From the NCBI GenBank assembly GCA_015064625.1, contig SVRW01000006.1:34569-98568 (forward strand): a stretch of 64,000 nucleotides of DNA, in the 5' to 3' direction. Every line of letters begins with the position of its first letter. Within the stretch, counting starts at the first letter, position 1. This DNA is from Oscillospiraceae bacterium. Its GTDB lineage: Bacteria; Bacillota; Clostridia; Oscillospirales; CAG-382. Below the pieces are notes generated by a model, which was not told the origin of the DNA, made no database searches, and worked only from the letters and a program-made list of their open reading frames with translations. A program made the position numbers and the translations under genes. This document shows, one piece after another, positions 1-8,489 of this stretch.

Positions 1-1386
1 TTTGATTTTGATTCTGCCGACGAGATGGGATATATACAGAAAAAAAGAATCTATGCCGAAATAATGGGAAAGCATAGCAATATTATTCTATGCGACAGTG
101 AGGACGTTGTAATTTCCGCTCTCTATCAATCTGATATAACGTCACCTACCCGAAGAATAATGGCAGGTCTTAAATACGAAGAACCGCCCAAACAGCAAAA
201 ACGTTCTCCAAAGGGTCTGACAGAGGAAGAATTTGCTTTCGTTTTGGATGAAAATGCAGACAGACTTTGTCACAAGGTTATTCTTGATAACTTTTTATCC
301 TTTTCTCCATTAGTTGCGAAAGAGGTTGTTTGCCGTGCCTTCGGGAATACGGACGTTGTTTGCAAAGATGCGGATAAATCAAAGCTTTTTTCGAGTTTTT
401 GCAGTATTTTTGAATGTGAATCCAAGCCTTGTATTGTATATGACGGTGAGGGAAAGGCTTTGGAAATTTCCTTCGTTGACCTTTTTCAGTATGATGGAAT
501 GAAAAAGGAATATCCCGAATCCTTGTCAGAGGCTCTCAATATATATTATGAAGAAAAAAGCAAAACGGAACGAATCGCCGCAAGGTCGAGAGACCTGACT
601 AAAACCGTTAAAAACGTTCTTTCCCGCCTTGAAAAGAAGCTTGAAGCGCAAAAACATGACCTTTTCGAATGCGCGGAAAAGGAAGAATGCAGACGGGCGG
701 GGGATGCCATAATCGGCAGTATATATATGTTAAAGCAGGGTATGGAAACGGCAGAGCTTGCGGATTACGAAAATGGCGGTTTTATAAAGGTGAAACTTGA
801 TAAAAGATTATCCCCTTCAAAAAACGCAGAGCGGTATTATAAAAAATACGCCAAGATGAAAAGGGCGGAAGCCGCATTGATTGAGCAGATTTCTCAAACT
901 GAAAAAGAGCTTGAATATATGGAATCCGTATCCGACCTTATATCTCGTCTTTCTTCAGCAGAGGATTTTGAGGAAATGAAGGATGAGCTTTCGTCGGCAG
1001 GATATCTGAAGGGCAGAAGAAATAAAGGGGCTAAAAAACAAAAAACAAAGCCTTTGAAGTTTGTAACCGCAGGCGGATTCGTTGTCAAAGTGGGGAAAAA
1101 TAACGTTCAGAACGATTTTCTCACCTTCGGGGCAGATAAGAATGATTATTGGTTTCACGTTAAGAATATTCCTGGGTCACATACCGTGCTTTACACCGAG
1201 GGTATGAATCCTTCCGATGAGGATTTGACGGAAGCCGCAACTATTGCCGCCAAACATTCAAAGGCAACGGAAGGAAGCGTTGTTTCCGTTGACTATACCT
1301 TGGCGAGATACGTTAAAAAACCGCCTCACAGTAAACCGGGTTACGTAACCTACGATAAATATAAAACAGCTTATATAAAGTTGTAA
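1..1386 (+). CDS. rqcH: RqcH/Rqc2-type NFACT protein (FbpA family), 5' partial
   Basis: This reads as the ribosome quality-control factor of the NFACT family (older name fibronectin-binding protein A), which binds split 50S subunits and adds C-terminal Ala tails to stalled chains. The frame is open from base 1 (FDFDSADE before the first Met at 25), so roughly the first 80-90 residues lie upstream of the window. Visible parts are the end of NFACT-N (IYAEIMGKHSNIIL), a long central charged coiled coil, and the C-terminal NFACT-R domain with the typical FGADKNDYWFHVKNIPGSH. It is followed closely by nfo and recG on the same strand. Family assignment is firm; the tailing role is known for the family, not shown here. 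Confidence 0.93.
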   Translation, partial: FDFDSADEMGYIQKKRIYAEIMGKHSNIILCDSEDVVISALYQSDITSPTRRIMAGLKYEEPPKQQKRSPKGLTEEEFAFVLDENADRLCHKVILDNFLSFSPLVAKEVVCRAFGNTDVVCKDADKSKLFSSFCSIFECESKPCIVYDGEGKALEISFVDLFQYDGMKKEYPESLSEALNIYYEEKSKTERIAARSRDLTKTVKNVLSRLEKKLEAQKHDLFECAEKEECRRAGDAIIGSIYMLKQGMETAELADYENGGFIKVKLDKRLSPSKNAERYYKKYAKMKRAEAALIEQISQTEKELEYMESVSDLISRLSSAEDFEEMKDELSSAGYLKGRRNKGAKKQKTKPLKFVTAGGFVVKVGKNNVQNDFLTFGADKNDYWFHVKNIPGSHTVLYTEGMNPSDEDLTEAATIAAKHSKATEGSVVSVDYTLARYVKKPPHSKPGYVTYDKYKTAYIKL

Positions 1387-1408
1387 AACGAAAGGGTGTT
1401 TTAACTTG

Positions 1409-2239
1409 ATGAATTTAGGATGTCATTTGTCCGTCGGGGACGGATTTCTTGAAATGGGAACGGTTGCCACTTCTATAAACGCAAATACGTTTCAGTTTTT
1501 CACAAGAAATCCCCGCGGAGGTTCTGTAAAGCCCATAAATACGGACGATATTTTGAATCTTAATGATTATATGAAGGAAATGGGCTTTGCTAAAGTTGTG
1601 GCTCATGCTCCGTTTATTATGAACCTTGCGGCAAAGGAAGAATCCAAAAGGGAATATGCCATAAACGTTCTCACAGATGATATAATGAGAATGGAACTTT
1701 TGCCTGATAACTATTATAATCTTCACCCGGGCGCACACACGGGTCAGGGTGCGGAGGTTGGAATAGAAAAGATAGCTGATGCTTTGAACCGTGTTATTTA
1801 CGAGGAGATGACCACAACCGTCCTTCTTGAAACAATGACGGGAAAAGGCTCTGAAATAGGCGGTACGTTTGAAGAATTGAGACAGATATACGATAAAGTT
1901 CATCTTAAAGATAAGGTGGGATTCTGCCTTGATACCTGCCATATTTTTGACGGTGGATACGATATTGTGAACGACTTAGAAGGAGTTCTTTCGGAATTTG
2001 ACAGAGTAATAGGACTCGATAAGCTGAAAGCAATTCATCTTAATGACAGTATGAACGTTTTGGGAAGCAAGAAGGACAGACACGCCAAAATCGGAGAGGG
2101 AAATATAGGACTTGAGGCATTGGTAAAAGTTATTACTCATCCTTCTTTAAAAGATTTGCCTTTCGTTCTTGAAACTCCCAATGACGTTGAGGGTTATGCG
2201 GCTGAAATTAAACTTTTGAGGGGAATCTGTAATGGATAA
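1409..2239 (+). CDS. nfo: Endonuclease IV (AP endonuclease)
   Basis: This is an apurinic/apyrimidinic endonuclease of the Nfo family, a Zn-dependent TIM barrel that cuts the backbone 5' of abasic sites in base excision repair. Family landmarks are the N-terminal LGCHLSVGDG, the metal-ligand segments NLHPGAHTG, LLETMTGKG, CLDTCHIFDGGYD and IHLNDSMN, and the C-terminal LETPND. Length (276 aa) is normal. A TTG at 1406 and an ATG at 1409 compete; I chose ATG, with an AAAGGG ribosome site near 1391-1396. The 3' end overlaps recG by 8 bases, which suggests translational coupling within a repair pair. Confidence 0.95.
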   Translation: MNLGCHLSVGDGFLEMGTVATSINANTFQFFTRNPRGGSVKPINTDDILNLNDYMKEMGFAKVVAHAPFIMNLAAKEESKREYAINVLTDDIMRMELLPDNYYNLHPGAHTGQGAEVGIEKIADALNRVIYEEMTTTVLLETMTGKGSEIGGTFEELRQIYDKVHLKDKVGFCLDTCHIFDGGYDIVNDLEGVLSEFDRVIGLDKLKAIHLNDSMNVLGSKKDRHAKIGEGNIGLEALVKVITHPSLKDLPFVLETPNDVEGYAAEIKLLRGICNG

Positions 2240-4271
2240 CCGAGCCGTCAGATACGTAAAAGGCGTTGGCGAGGTCAGAGGAAAAAAGCTTGAAAAGCTT
2301 GGAATACATACGGTTCACGACCTGCTTTGCTTCTTCCCACGAAGATACGAGGACAGAGGTAACGTTAAAAACGTATGTGACCTTTGTGACGGAGAGGTTT
2401 GCTCCGTTGTGGTTGAAGTTTCCTACCCGCCTACGTTTCATACGGCAAAAAATAATCTGAAATATTCAAGAGTGTTCTTTGCAGATACAACGGGCACTCT
2501 TGTTGTCACGCTTTTTAACAGAGAACAAACGGCAAAAGCGTTGGTTGTTGGAGAAAAGTATAGACTTTTTGGGAAAGCCGCATTGGGACGTTACGGTATG
2601 GAGATACTTTCTCCAACTATAGAAATATACAAAGAAAAAAGAATGAAGAATATATATCCCATTTATTCCTTGACAGCAGGACTAACGTCGTCGGTTTTCA
2701 GCAGAATAATATCTTCTCTATCTTCAGAGATGAAAAATATTAAAGACGTATTGCCATCTTCTGTAAGAGAAAAGTATTCTCTTATGCCGTTGAATCAGGC
2801 GGTTTTTCAAATGCATTTTCCTGAAAACAAGGAATCTCTTGAAAAAGCACAAGAAACTTTGGCATTTACAGAGCTGTTGCTGTTTCAGGTAGCTCTCAGA
2901 TGCTTGAAGCGTGAAAAGGAAAAGCAAAAAGCTTTTGAAATGAGCGATGAGGGGTATATTTCTGAATTCAAAAAGCTTTTGCCCTTTGAATTGACAGAGG
3001 CACAAAACAGAGCGGTTTCTGAAATCGTTCCCGATATGTGCAAGGGCTATCCCATGGTAAGAATGGTTCAGGGTGACGTTGGAAGCGGTAAAACCGCTGT
3101 TGCCGCCGCCGCTTCTTATTTTGCGGCAAAAAACGGATTCCAAACCGCTATCCTTGCCCCAACGGCAATACTTGCAACACAGCATTTTGAAACCTTCAAA
3201 AAGCTTTTTGAAGGGACGGGAATCACTACTGCCTTACTTTGCGGTTCTATGACAGCAAAGGAAAAAAGAGAAACAAAACAGAAAATTGCATCGGGTGAAA
3301 TAAACGTTATCGTGGGAACTCATGCGTTGATTCAGAAGGACGTGAGATTTTCAGCATTGGGACTTGCGGTAATTGATGAACAACACCGTTTTGGCGTTGA
3401 CCAGCGAGCTTTTCTCACAGGTGGCGACGGATTTACCGTTCCTCATACCCTCGTAATGAGCGCAACGCCTATTCCTCGTTCACTTTCTTTTGTGCTTTAC
3501 GGTGATATGGACGTAAGCATAATAGATACGTTGCCTTTGGGCAGAAAAAAGGTTGAAACCTATACTGTGGATTCTTCGTACAGAGAGCGTATATACAAAT
3601 TTATAAAGAAAAACGTTGATTCAGGAGGGAGAGCTTACATAGTTTGTCCTCTTGTGGAAGATGAAGAAGAAAAAAGCGAAAAGAAAAATGCTGTGGAATA
3701 CGCGAAAAATCTTGTGGGAACTCCCGTAGGCGATATTAAATGTGATATTCTTCACGGAAAAATGACTTCAGCTGAAAAAGAAAAGGTTATGCAAGGCTTC
3801 AAATACGGAGATACGAAGCTACTTATAAGCACAACTGTTGTTGAGGTGGGGGTTGACGTCCCCGATGCAACTGTTATGTTTATAGAGAACGCGGAATGTT
3901 TCGGACTTTCTCAGCTTCATCAGTTGAGAGGGCGTGTTGGCAGAGGAAGCATGCAATCCTATTGCGTTCTGATGAGCGATAATAAAACTGCAAAAACCCG
4001 TGAAAGATTAAAGGTTTTATGTGATACAACAGACGGCTTCAAGGTTGCAGAAGCAGACCTTCAATCGAGAGGCCCAGGGGAATTTTTCGGAAAAAGACAA
4101 AACGGAGAAATAAGATTCAAAACCGCATCCTTTGCGGATTTTGATATCCTCCAAAAAACGCAAGGTCTTGCATCTGAGGTTTGCAAATATCAGAGCGAAG
4201 AAAATCAGATGATTGAAAACAGCGCAAAAACATTTTTTATGAGCAATTTTGAAGAAAATACGGTAAACTGA
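2232..4271 (+). CDS. recG: ATP-dependent DNA helicase RecG
   Basis: This superfamily 2 helicase remodels stalled forks and Holliday junctions. The N-terminal wedge (OB-fold) domain occupies about residues 1-250. The helicase core shows Walker A GDVGSGKTAVAA, the DEQH box (VIDEQHRFGVDQR), motif III MSATPIPRS and motif VI QLRGRVGRG. The C-terminal ADLQSRGPGEFFGKRQ is the typical RecG ending. At 679 aa it matches the family length. The ATG overlaps the end of nfo and the gene ends 4 bases before dusB, so nfo, recG and dusB are probably co-transcribed. Confidence 0.96.
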   Translation: MDNRAVRYVKGVGEVRGKKLEKLGIHTVHDLLCFFPRRYEDRGNVKNVCDLCDGEVCSVVVEVSYPPTFHTAKNNLKYSRVFFADTTGTLVVTLFNREQTAKALVVGEKYRLFGKAALGRYGMEILSPTIEIYKEKRMKNIYPIYSLTAGLTSSVFSRIISSLSSEMKNIKDVLPSSVREKYSLMPLNQAVFQMHFPENKESLEKAQETLAFTELLLFQVALRCLKREKEKQKAFEMSDEGYISEFKKLLPFELTEAQNRAVSEIVPDMCKGYPMVRMVQGDVGSGKTAVAAAASYFAAKNGFQTAILAPTAILATQHFETFKKLFEGTGITTALLCGSMTAKEKRETKQKIASGEINVIVGTHALIQKDVRFSALGLAVIDEQHRFGVDQRAFLTGGDGFTVPHTLVMSATPIPRSLSFVLYGDMDVSIIDTLPLGRKKVETYTVDSSYRERIYKFIKKNVDSGGRAYIVCPLVEDEEEKSEKKNAVEYAKNLVGTPVGDIKCDILHGKMTSAEKEKVMQGFKYGDTKLLISTTVVEVGVDVPDATVMFIENAECFGLSQLHQLRGRVGRGSMQSYCVLMSDNKTAKTRERLKVLCDTTDGFKVAEADLQSRGPGEFFGKRQNGEIRFKTASFADFDILQKTQGLASEVCKYQSEENQMIENSAKTFFMSNFEENTVN

Positions 4272-4275
4272 TTCT

Positions 4276-5223
4276 ATGAAAATAAGAGATTTGGAAATCA
4301 AAAACGGATTGTTCCTCGCACCAATGGCAGGCGTGACGGACAGCGCATACAGAAGAATATGCAAGAGAAACGGTGTGGAGTTTGTAACGACGGAACTTAT
4401 TTCGGGGAAAGCCGTTTGCTTTGGAGATAAGAAAACAAGAACATACGCCTCATTTCACGAGGAAGAACGCCCTATAGCAATACAGCTTTTCGGAAGCGAC
4501 AGCTATCATATAGCTAAAGCGGCTTCAATAATTATGGATATGAAGCCTGACGTTATTGATATAAATATGGGGTGTCCCGTACCGAAAGCGGTTAAGTCGG
4601 GAGAGGGATCTGCACTCATAAAAAATCCCCGCCTTTGCGGCGAGATAATGGAAGCGGTTAAAAAAGAGGTTGACGTTCCCGTAACTGCAAAAATTCGCCG
4701 TGGCTTTGAAAAAGATACAGACGGTGGATTTGAAGTTGCTCTTGCTCTTGAAGCTGCAGGCGCAGATGCTATTTTCGTTCACGGACGAACGGCGGCGCAG
4801 ATGTATAGCGGAAAATCCGACAGAGCTATAATTAAAAAGATAAAAGAAAACGTTAAATGCCCCGTTATCGGAAACGGTGATGTTTCGTCAGCCGAGGATG
4901 CTATTTCTATGATGAATGAGACGGGCTGTGACGGTGTTATGATAGGCAGAGCTTGCATGGGAAATCCTTGGATATTCAGGCAGGTGAAGGCCGCACTTTC
5001 GGGGGAAAAATATATACCGCCTTCCGACGAGGAATTTAAAAATACAATAATAACCCAGATAAAAATGATGATTGAAAACAAAGGCGAGTATATTGCCGTC
5101 AGAGAAGCAAGAAAGCATTTGAGCTGGTACACCAAAGGGCGATATGGAAGCGCATCTCTCCGCGATGAGATAAATAAGGTGGAGTCTGCGGAAAGAATAA
5201 TGGAAATAATAGAAAGAATGTAA
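4276..5223 (+). CDS. dusB: tRNA-dihydrouridine synthase (DusB/NifR3 family)
   Basis: This FMN-dependent enzyme reduces uridine to dihydrouridine in tRNA D-loops. The barrel starts with LFLAPMAGVTDSAYRR. The catalytic cysteine sits in DINMGCPVPK, followed by SGEGSALIKNP. Further flavin and phosphate-binding segments are VHGRTAAQMYSG, PVIGNGDV and GVMIGRACMGNPWIF. At 315 aa it is normal length. It follows recG after 4 bases, and its stop codon is followed at once by the first copy of a 36-bp direct repeat. Which Dus subgroup it belongs to is judged by eye. Confidence 0.92.
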   Translation: MKIRDLEIKNGLFLAPMAGVTDSAYRRICKRNGVEFVTTELISGKAVCFGDKKTRTYASFHEEERPIAIQLFGSDSYHIAKAASIIMDMKPDVIDINMGCPVPKAVKSGEGSALIKNPRLCGEIMEAVKKEVDVPVTAKIRRGFEKDTDGGFEVALALEAAGADAIFVHGRTAAQMYSGKSDRAIIKKIKENVKCPVIGNGDVSSAEDAISMMNETGCDGVMIGRACMGNPWIFRQVKAALSGEKYIPPSDEEFKNTIITQIKMMIENKGEYIAVREARKHLSWYTKGRYGSASLRDEINKVESAERIMEIIERM

Positions 5224-5227
5224 AAAA

Positions 5228-5465
5228 GGCGATGTAAAAAAAGTCGTGACCGCAAAAATAAGACATAAATTTTTTTGATTTCTATTTTGTACCATCAAGG
5301 AAATAAAAAATTCTTCGAATTTTTCAGAAATAGTATTTCTTTTTGCTTTGAAAAAATATCCCCGCTCGACGTACGTTGGTACGCCTTCGAGGTCTATTTT
5401 TCCAATCGCACCGTTTTTTTCTATCGCCTTGGCGATGTAAAAAAGTCGTGACCGCAAAAAGAAGA
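5228..5465. repeat. Direct-repeat-bounded segment after dusB
   Basis: A 36-bp sequence at 5228-5263 (begins GGCGATGTAAAAAAAGTCG) recurs at 5431-5465 with one A fewer in the A-run and one late mismatch. The 167 bp between contain a short palindrome CGTACGTTGGTACG near 5370. On the minus strand the inner segment stays open and reads like protein, but it has no start or ribosome site, so it may be a fragment of a repeated or mobile sequence. It fills most of the dusB to 5485 gap. Confidence 0.7.
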
Positions 5466-5484
5466 TTATATCCAGGAGGAAAAG

Positions 5485-5742
5485 ATGACATTTTTTTCAA
5501 AAAAACCTATAAGAAGATTGTTTTTTGTTTTTGAATATATTATTTTTGCTATATGGAGCATCATCGATAGTTTTGCATGGTTAAATGTATTAGTGTCGAT
5601 TGTTGCGTTGTTTGGCGGGTACATTGCTCTTGTGAAATCAAAAATTATAAAAGACAAAAATGCAAACGCAATTGATGATTACAAGTTTGATTTATTTAGT
5701 ATACTTTCAATTGTAGTTCTTATTATAGAGATTATTTTCTAA
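5485..5742 (+). CDS. Small two-helix membrane protein, unknown function
   Basis: I do not recognise this 85-aa protein. It has a strong ribosome site (AGGAGG at 5473-5478, 6 bases before ATG). It carries two or three hydrophobic segments (about residues 12-30, 33-52 and 70-84) and a short basic and polar loop with KSKIIKDKNAN, so it is probably an integral membrane protein. It lies just after the second copy of the 5228-5465 direct repeat and before the spo0A promoter region. Base composition is more AT-rich than the neighbours, which fits either a poorly conserved small gene or recent arrival. Confidence 0.6.
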   Translation: MTFFSKKPIRRLFFVFEYIIFAIWSIIDSFAWLNVLVSIVALFGGYIALVKSKIIKDKNANAIDDYKFDLFSILSIVVLIIEIIF

Positions 5743-5830
5743 TACTTAATTGACATGGGACACTTCGACTCCACTGAGAAAGCGGATGAATCCTGATAAT
5801 TTTAAAAAAACAATTTAATAAATTAACCAA

Positions 5831-5868
5831 AAATGCTTTTCGCGATTTTTTGCGAAAGGCATTTTTTC
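5831..5868 (+). terminator. Rho-independent terminator
   Basis: An 11-bp stem (ATGCTTTTCGC with GCGAAAGGCAT, one G-T pair) has an 8-base loop and is followed by TTTTTT. It closes the 5485 gene. Its stem and loop are almost the same as those at 28994-29032. Confidence 0.85.
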
Positions 5869-5906
5869 TCTTTAGTGGGTTTGGAATAAACGTCACCCTC
5901 GAAAAG

Positions 5907-5913
5907 TGTCGAA
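5907..5913 (+). promoter_or_regulatory. Possible 0A box upstream of spo0A
   Basis: TGTCGAA, the core of the Spo0A binding site, lies 41 bases upstream of the spo0A -35 element. Autoregulation of spo0A is known in spore formers. A 7-mer alone is weak evidence. Confidence 0.4.
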
Positions 5914-5953
5914 AGATTTTTGGCGTACTTTGATACTTTTTTGGAAAAAGGGG

Positions 5954-5982
5954 TTGATTTTTTTATTTAAAAATGGTATAAT
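5954..5982 (+). promoter_or_regulatory. SigA-type promoter of spo0A
   Basis: TTGATT at 5954-5959 and TATAAT at 5977-5982 are separated by 17 bases. The predicted leader is about 90 nt and carries a perfect 10-bp hairpin (GAACAACAAA at 6012-6021 with TTTGTTGTTC at 6040-6049). Confidence 0.75.
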
Positions 5983-6011
5983 TTGACAGAAATGTAAAAT
6001 AATGACAGCGA

Positions 6012-6049
6012 GAACAACAAAACGAAGAACAATCTGCGGTTTGTTGTTC
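6012..6049 (+). promoter_or_regulatory. Hairpin in the spo0A leader
   Basis: Two perfectly complementary 10-base arms enclose an 18-base loop, about 30 bases before the spo0A start. There is no T-run, so it is not a terminator. It may affect mRNA stability or translation; that role is inference. Confidence 0.5.
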
Positions 6050-6080
6050 CGCCTGATAACAAAGAAACGGAGAGACATCA

Positions 6081-6905
6081 ATGGAAAACAATCAAATCAG
6101 CCAAATCGGTCAATCGACACATGGAAAAACAAAGGTAATAGTAGTTGACAGCAACGTAGAATTCAGAAGAAATTGCGTTATGAATTTGAGAAAGCTCAAT
6201 ATTGACGTAGTGGGCGAAGCTATTGACGGAATGGATGCTTTTTCAAAAATTGCAAGATTCCGTCCCAATGCAGTTGTATCAGAGCTTTATTTAGGAAGAA
6301 TTGACGGACTCCAGCTTATTAAGGAAAGCAAAAGAAAGTTTGGGGAATATTTTCCTTCTTTCATAATGCTTTCAAATTTCAACAATCAATCTTTATTTGA
6401 AGAATGTTGTCAGAATGGAGCGGCGTATTGTATGCTGAAGCCTGTGGATTGGAACGTTCTTGCTGAGCGTATAGAAAAATGTGCAAATAATGGCAAGAGG
6501 AGAGGACCTGCGACTCCGCCTGCTTCTGAACCCTTTGATATAGAAGCACAGGTTACGAAAATAATTCATCAGATTGGCGTTCCTGCCCATATCAAAGGAT
6601 ATCAGTATTTGAGAACGGCAATTATAATGACCGTCAGCAATACGGATTACATAAATTCCGTAACGAAAGTTCTTTATCCTGCAGTTGCCAAAGAATATAA
6701 TACAACTTCTTCAAGAGTTGAACGTGCCATTCGTCACGCTATAGAGGTTGCGTGGGACAGAGGTGACGTAGACGTTCTTAACTCATTTTTCGGGTATACT
6801 GTTCAGACTTCAAGAGGAAAACCAACCAATTCTGAGTTTATAGCAATGATATCCGACAATCTGAGGCTCAAAAATAAAGAAACGTTGGCTCTTATCGGAT
6901 GTTAG
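6081..6905 (+). CDS. spo0A: Spo0A homologue with Glu at the phospho-acceptor position
   Basis: This is the sporulation master response regulator. Residues about 17-130 form a receiver domain and about 150-270 the Spo0A DNA-binding domain, recognised by [35 protein letters not shown] and [14 protein letters not shown]. The ATG follows GGAGAG. The receiver is odd. Where the family has LLLD with the phosphorylated Asp, this protein reads [12 protein letters not shown], so residue 68 is Glu (GAG at 6282-6284). One acidic-pocket Asp is also replaced (VVDS, D23-S24). The Ser in IMLS and the Lys in MLKPVDW are kept. Asp-to-Glu often mimics phosphorylation, so the protein may act without a phosphorelay; that is inference. 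No spoIVB is adjacent, unlike many spore formers. It has its own promoter and terminator. Confidence 0.92.
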   Translation: MENNQISQIGQSTHGKTKVIVVDSNVEFRRNCVMNLRKLNIDVVGEAIDGMDAFSKIARFRPNAVVSELYLGRIDGLQLIKESKRKFGEYFPSFIMLSNFNNQSLFEECCQNGAAYCMLKPVDWNVLAERIEKCANNGKRRGPATPPASEPFDIEAQVTKIIHQIGVPAHIKGYQYLRTAIIMTVSNTDYINSVTKVLYPAVAKEYNTTSSRVERAIRHAIEVAWDRGDVDVLNSFFGYTVQTSRGKPTNSEFIAMISDNLRLKNKETLALIGC

Positions 6906-6914
6906 TATAAAAAT

Positions 6915-6963
6915 AAAGTGCTGTTTTGAACACGAAAAAGCTTGTTTGAAACAGCACTTTTTG
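6915..6963 (+). terminator. Terminator of spo0A
   Basis: A 12-bp perfect stem (AAAGTGCTGTTT with AAACAGCACTTT) encloses a 22-base loop and ends in a T-run, starting 10 bases after the spo0A stop. Confidence 0.8.
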
Positions 6964-6967
6964 AATA

Positions 6968-6996
6968 TTGACAACGGTTTTTTAATAATGTATAAT
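6968..6996 (+). promoter_or_regulatory. Consensus SigA promoter of the GHL10 lipoprotein gene
   Basis: TTGACA at 6968-6973 and TATAAT at 6991-6996 are spaced by 17 bases, a perfect consensus, starting directly after the spo0A terminator. Confidence 0.85.
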
Positions 6997-7038
6997 GATT
7001 AAAGAGAAATATTTAAGAACTCAAAAAAGGTGAAGTTA

Positions 7039-8448
7039 ATGAAACAGTTTTTCAGTATATTTATTGTTTTTTGTATGACCTTTTTACTCTCTACAGCTTG
7101 TGAAAAGAAATTTCCTTCGGGAAACGGCGGTGTGGATTTTTCTTCGGAAGCTTCCGAGGAAATTTCGGAAGAACCTGTCATAATCGATATGGCAGGGTAT
7201 GAGAGGTTTCTTAAAATGGAAGAAAAGGATAAAGCCCTTTCAAACCGTGGTTTCAAGGATATTGGTGCAAATAAGGATTATAAAGCTATAAACTATGATA
7301 TCATGAAGGCTTGCTGGATATCCCAGTTTGATTTTTCTTCTGTGTATTATTCCAATAAAAAACAGCGTTCGGAAAGCGAATTCACGAAGCTTGTGGAACA
7401 GGCTTATGATAATTTATTGACTCTGGGCTTTAACACAGTTATCGTTCAGGTAAGACCAAACGCGGACAGCTTTTATCCATCCGCATATTATCCCTGGTCT
7501 TATTACGTTCTGTATAAATACGGAAGATTTGCTGATTACGACCCAATCAGAATAATGATAGACGAAGCCCACGAAAGAGGGATAAGCTTTCATGCCTGGA
7601 TAAATCCAATGCGTGGAATGTCTTCCGACAATTTGAAATTGATAGACAGCGGATACGTTATGAGCGAATGGATCGGCACGAGAAAGCTTTATGAATATAA
7701 GAACCTCAACTATCTGAATATTGCATACGAGGACGTAAGACAGCTTATTATAAACGGAGCTTCTGAAATAGTGAGAAACTATGACGTTGACGGTGTTCAT
7801 ATGGATGATTATTTCTATTTCGGTGAAACCCCAGATTTTGATAATCAGGAATATAGAGCAGCAAAATTACTCGATACAAGTCTTACGTTACAGAAATTCA
7901 GATATAACAATCTCAATTTGCTTGTTTCGGGCATATATTCTGCTATAAAAGCCGAAAATGAAACCGTGCTTTTCGGAATTGCTCCTGCGGGAAATCTTAA
8001 AAGTATGTCTACGAAATATTTTGCAGACGTGGGAACATGGCTTTCAAATGATGGATATCTGGACTATATCATGCCTCAGATATATTTCGGAATGGAGCAT
8101 CAGACGTGGAGCTTTCCTGATACTTATGAAAGATGGTCTGCCATCACCACAAACCCAAATATCAGATTTATGTGCGGAATGAGCTTTGGAAAAGCGGTCA
8201 GCGCATACGAGGGCGACGGCGATCAGTATGCGGGAACGGGAAAAAACGAGTGGATAGAAAACAAGGACGTTTTACAAAGATCCTTTGAATATGCTGTTGG
8301 AAAAGACAATTTCAGCGGATATGCAATGTTTTGCTATAAGTATATGTTTGATCCAATAACGGGAGAAGAAAACGTTAAAATTGCAGAAGAACTTGAAAAT
8401 TGTAGGGATTATATGACTGATATAATCGTAGGCGAGGTTATAAGCTGA
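7039..8448 (+). CDS. Lipoprotein of the GHL10 (DUF187) glycoside-hydrolase-like family
   Basis: This is a secreted, probably lipid-anchored TIM-barrel protein of the GHL10 group. A signal peptide ends in the lipobox LLSTAC, then comes a Ser/Glu-rich linker and the barrel from about residue 70. Family features are the N-terminal KACWISQFDF, VIVQVRPNADSFYPS and the acidic pair in VDGVHMDDYFY. I set the start at the ATG at 7039, preceded by AAAAAAGG; a GTG at 7030 overlaps that site. The family is thought to act on cell-wall or other extracellular glycans; substrate is unknown. It stands alone behind a consensus promoter. Confidence 0.85.
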   Translation: MKQFFSIFIVFCMTFLLSTACEKKFPSGNGGVDFSSEASEEISEEPVIIDMAGYERFLKMEEKDKALSNRGFKDIGANKDYKAINYDIMKACWISQFDFSSVYYSNKKQRSESEFTKLVEQAYDNLLTLGFNTVIVQVRPNADSFYPSAYYPWSYYVLYKYGRFADYDPIRIMIDEAHERGISFHAWINPMRGMSSDNLKLIDSGYVMSEWIGTRKLYEYKNLNYLNIAYEDVRQLIINGASEIVRNYDVDGVHMDDYFYFGETPDFDNQEYRAAKLLDTSLTLQKFRYNNLNLLVSGIYSAIKAENETVLFGIAPAGNLKSMSTKYFADVGTWLSNDGYLDYIMPQIYFGMEHQTWSFPDTYERWSAITTNPNIRFMCGMSFGKAVSAYEGDGDQYAGTGKNEWIENKDVLQRSFEYAVGKDNFSGYAMFCYKYMFDPITGEENVKIAEELENCRDYMTDIIVGEVIS

Positions 8449-8489
8449 TAAAACGGGAACTGATTTTTTAATAGCTTGGGGGCGGTATA

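Noticed and set aside
4888..5457. Minus-strand frame running from the direct-repeat segment into dusB
   Set aside because: It overlaps dusB by over 300 bases and lacks a ribosome site. Only the repeat segment itself is reported.
6012..6049. Riboswitch upstream of spo0A
   Set aside because: Only a single simple hairpin is seen, with no known aptamer core or alternative terminator.
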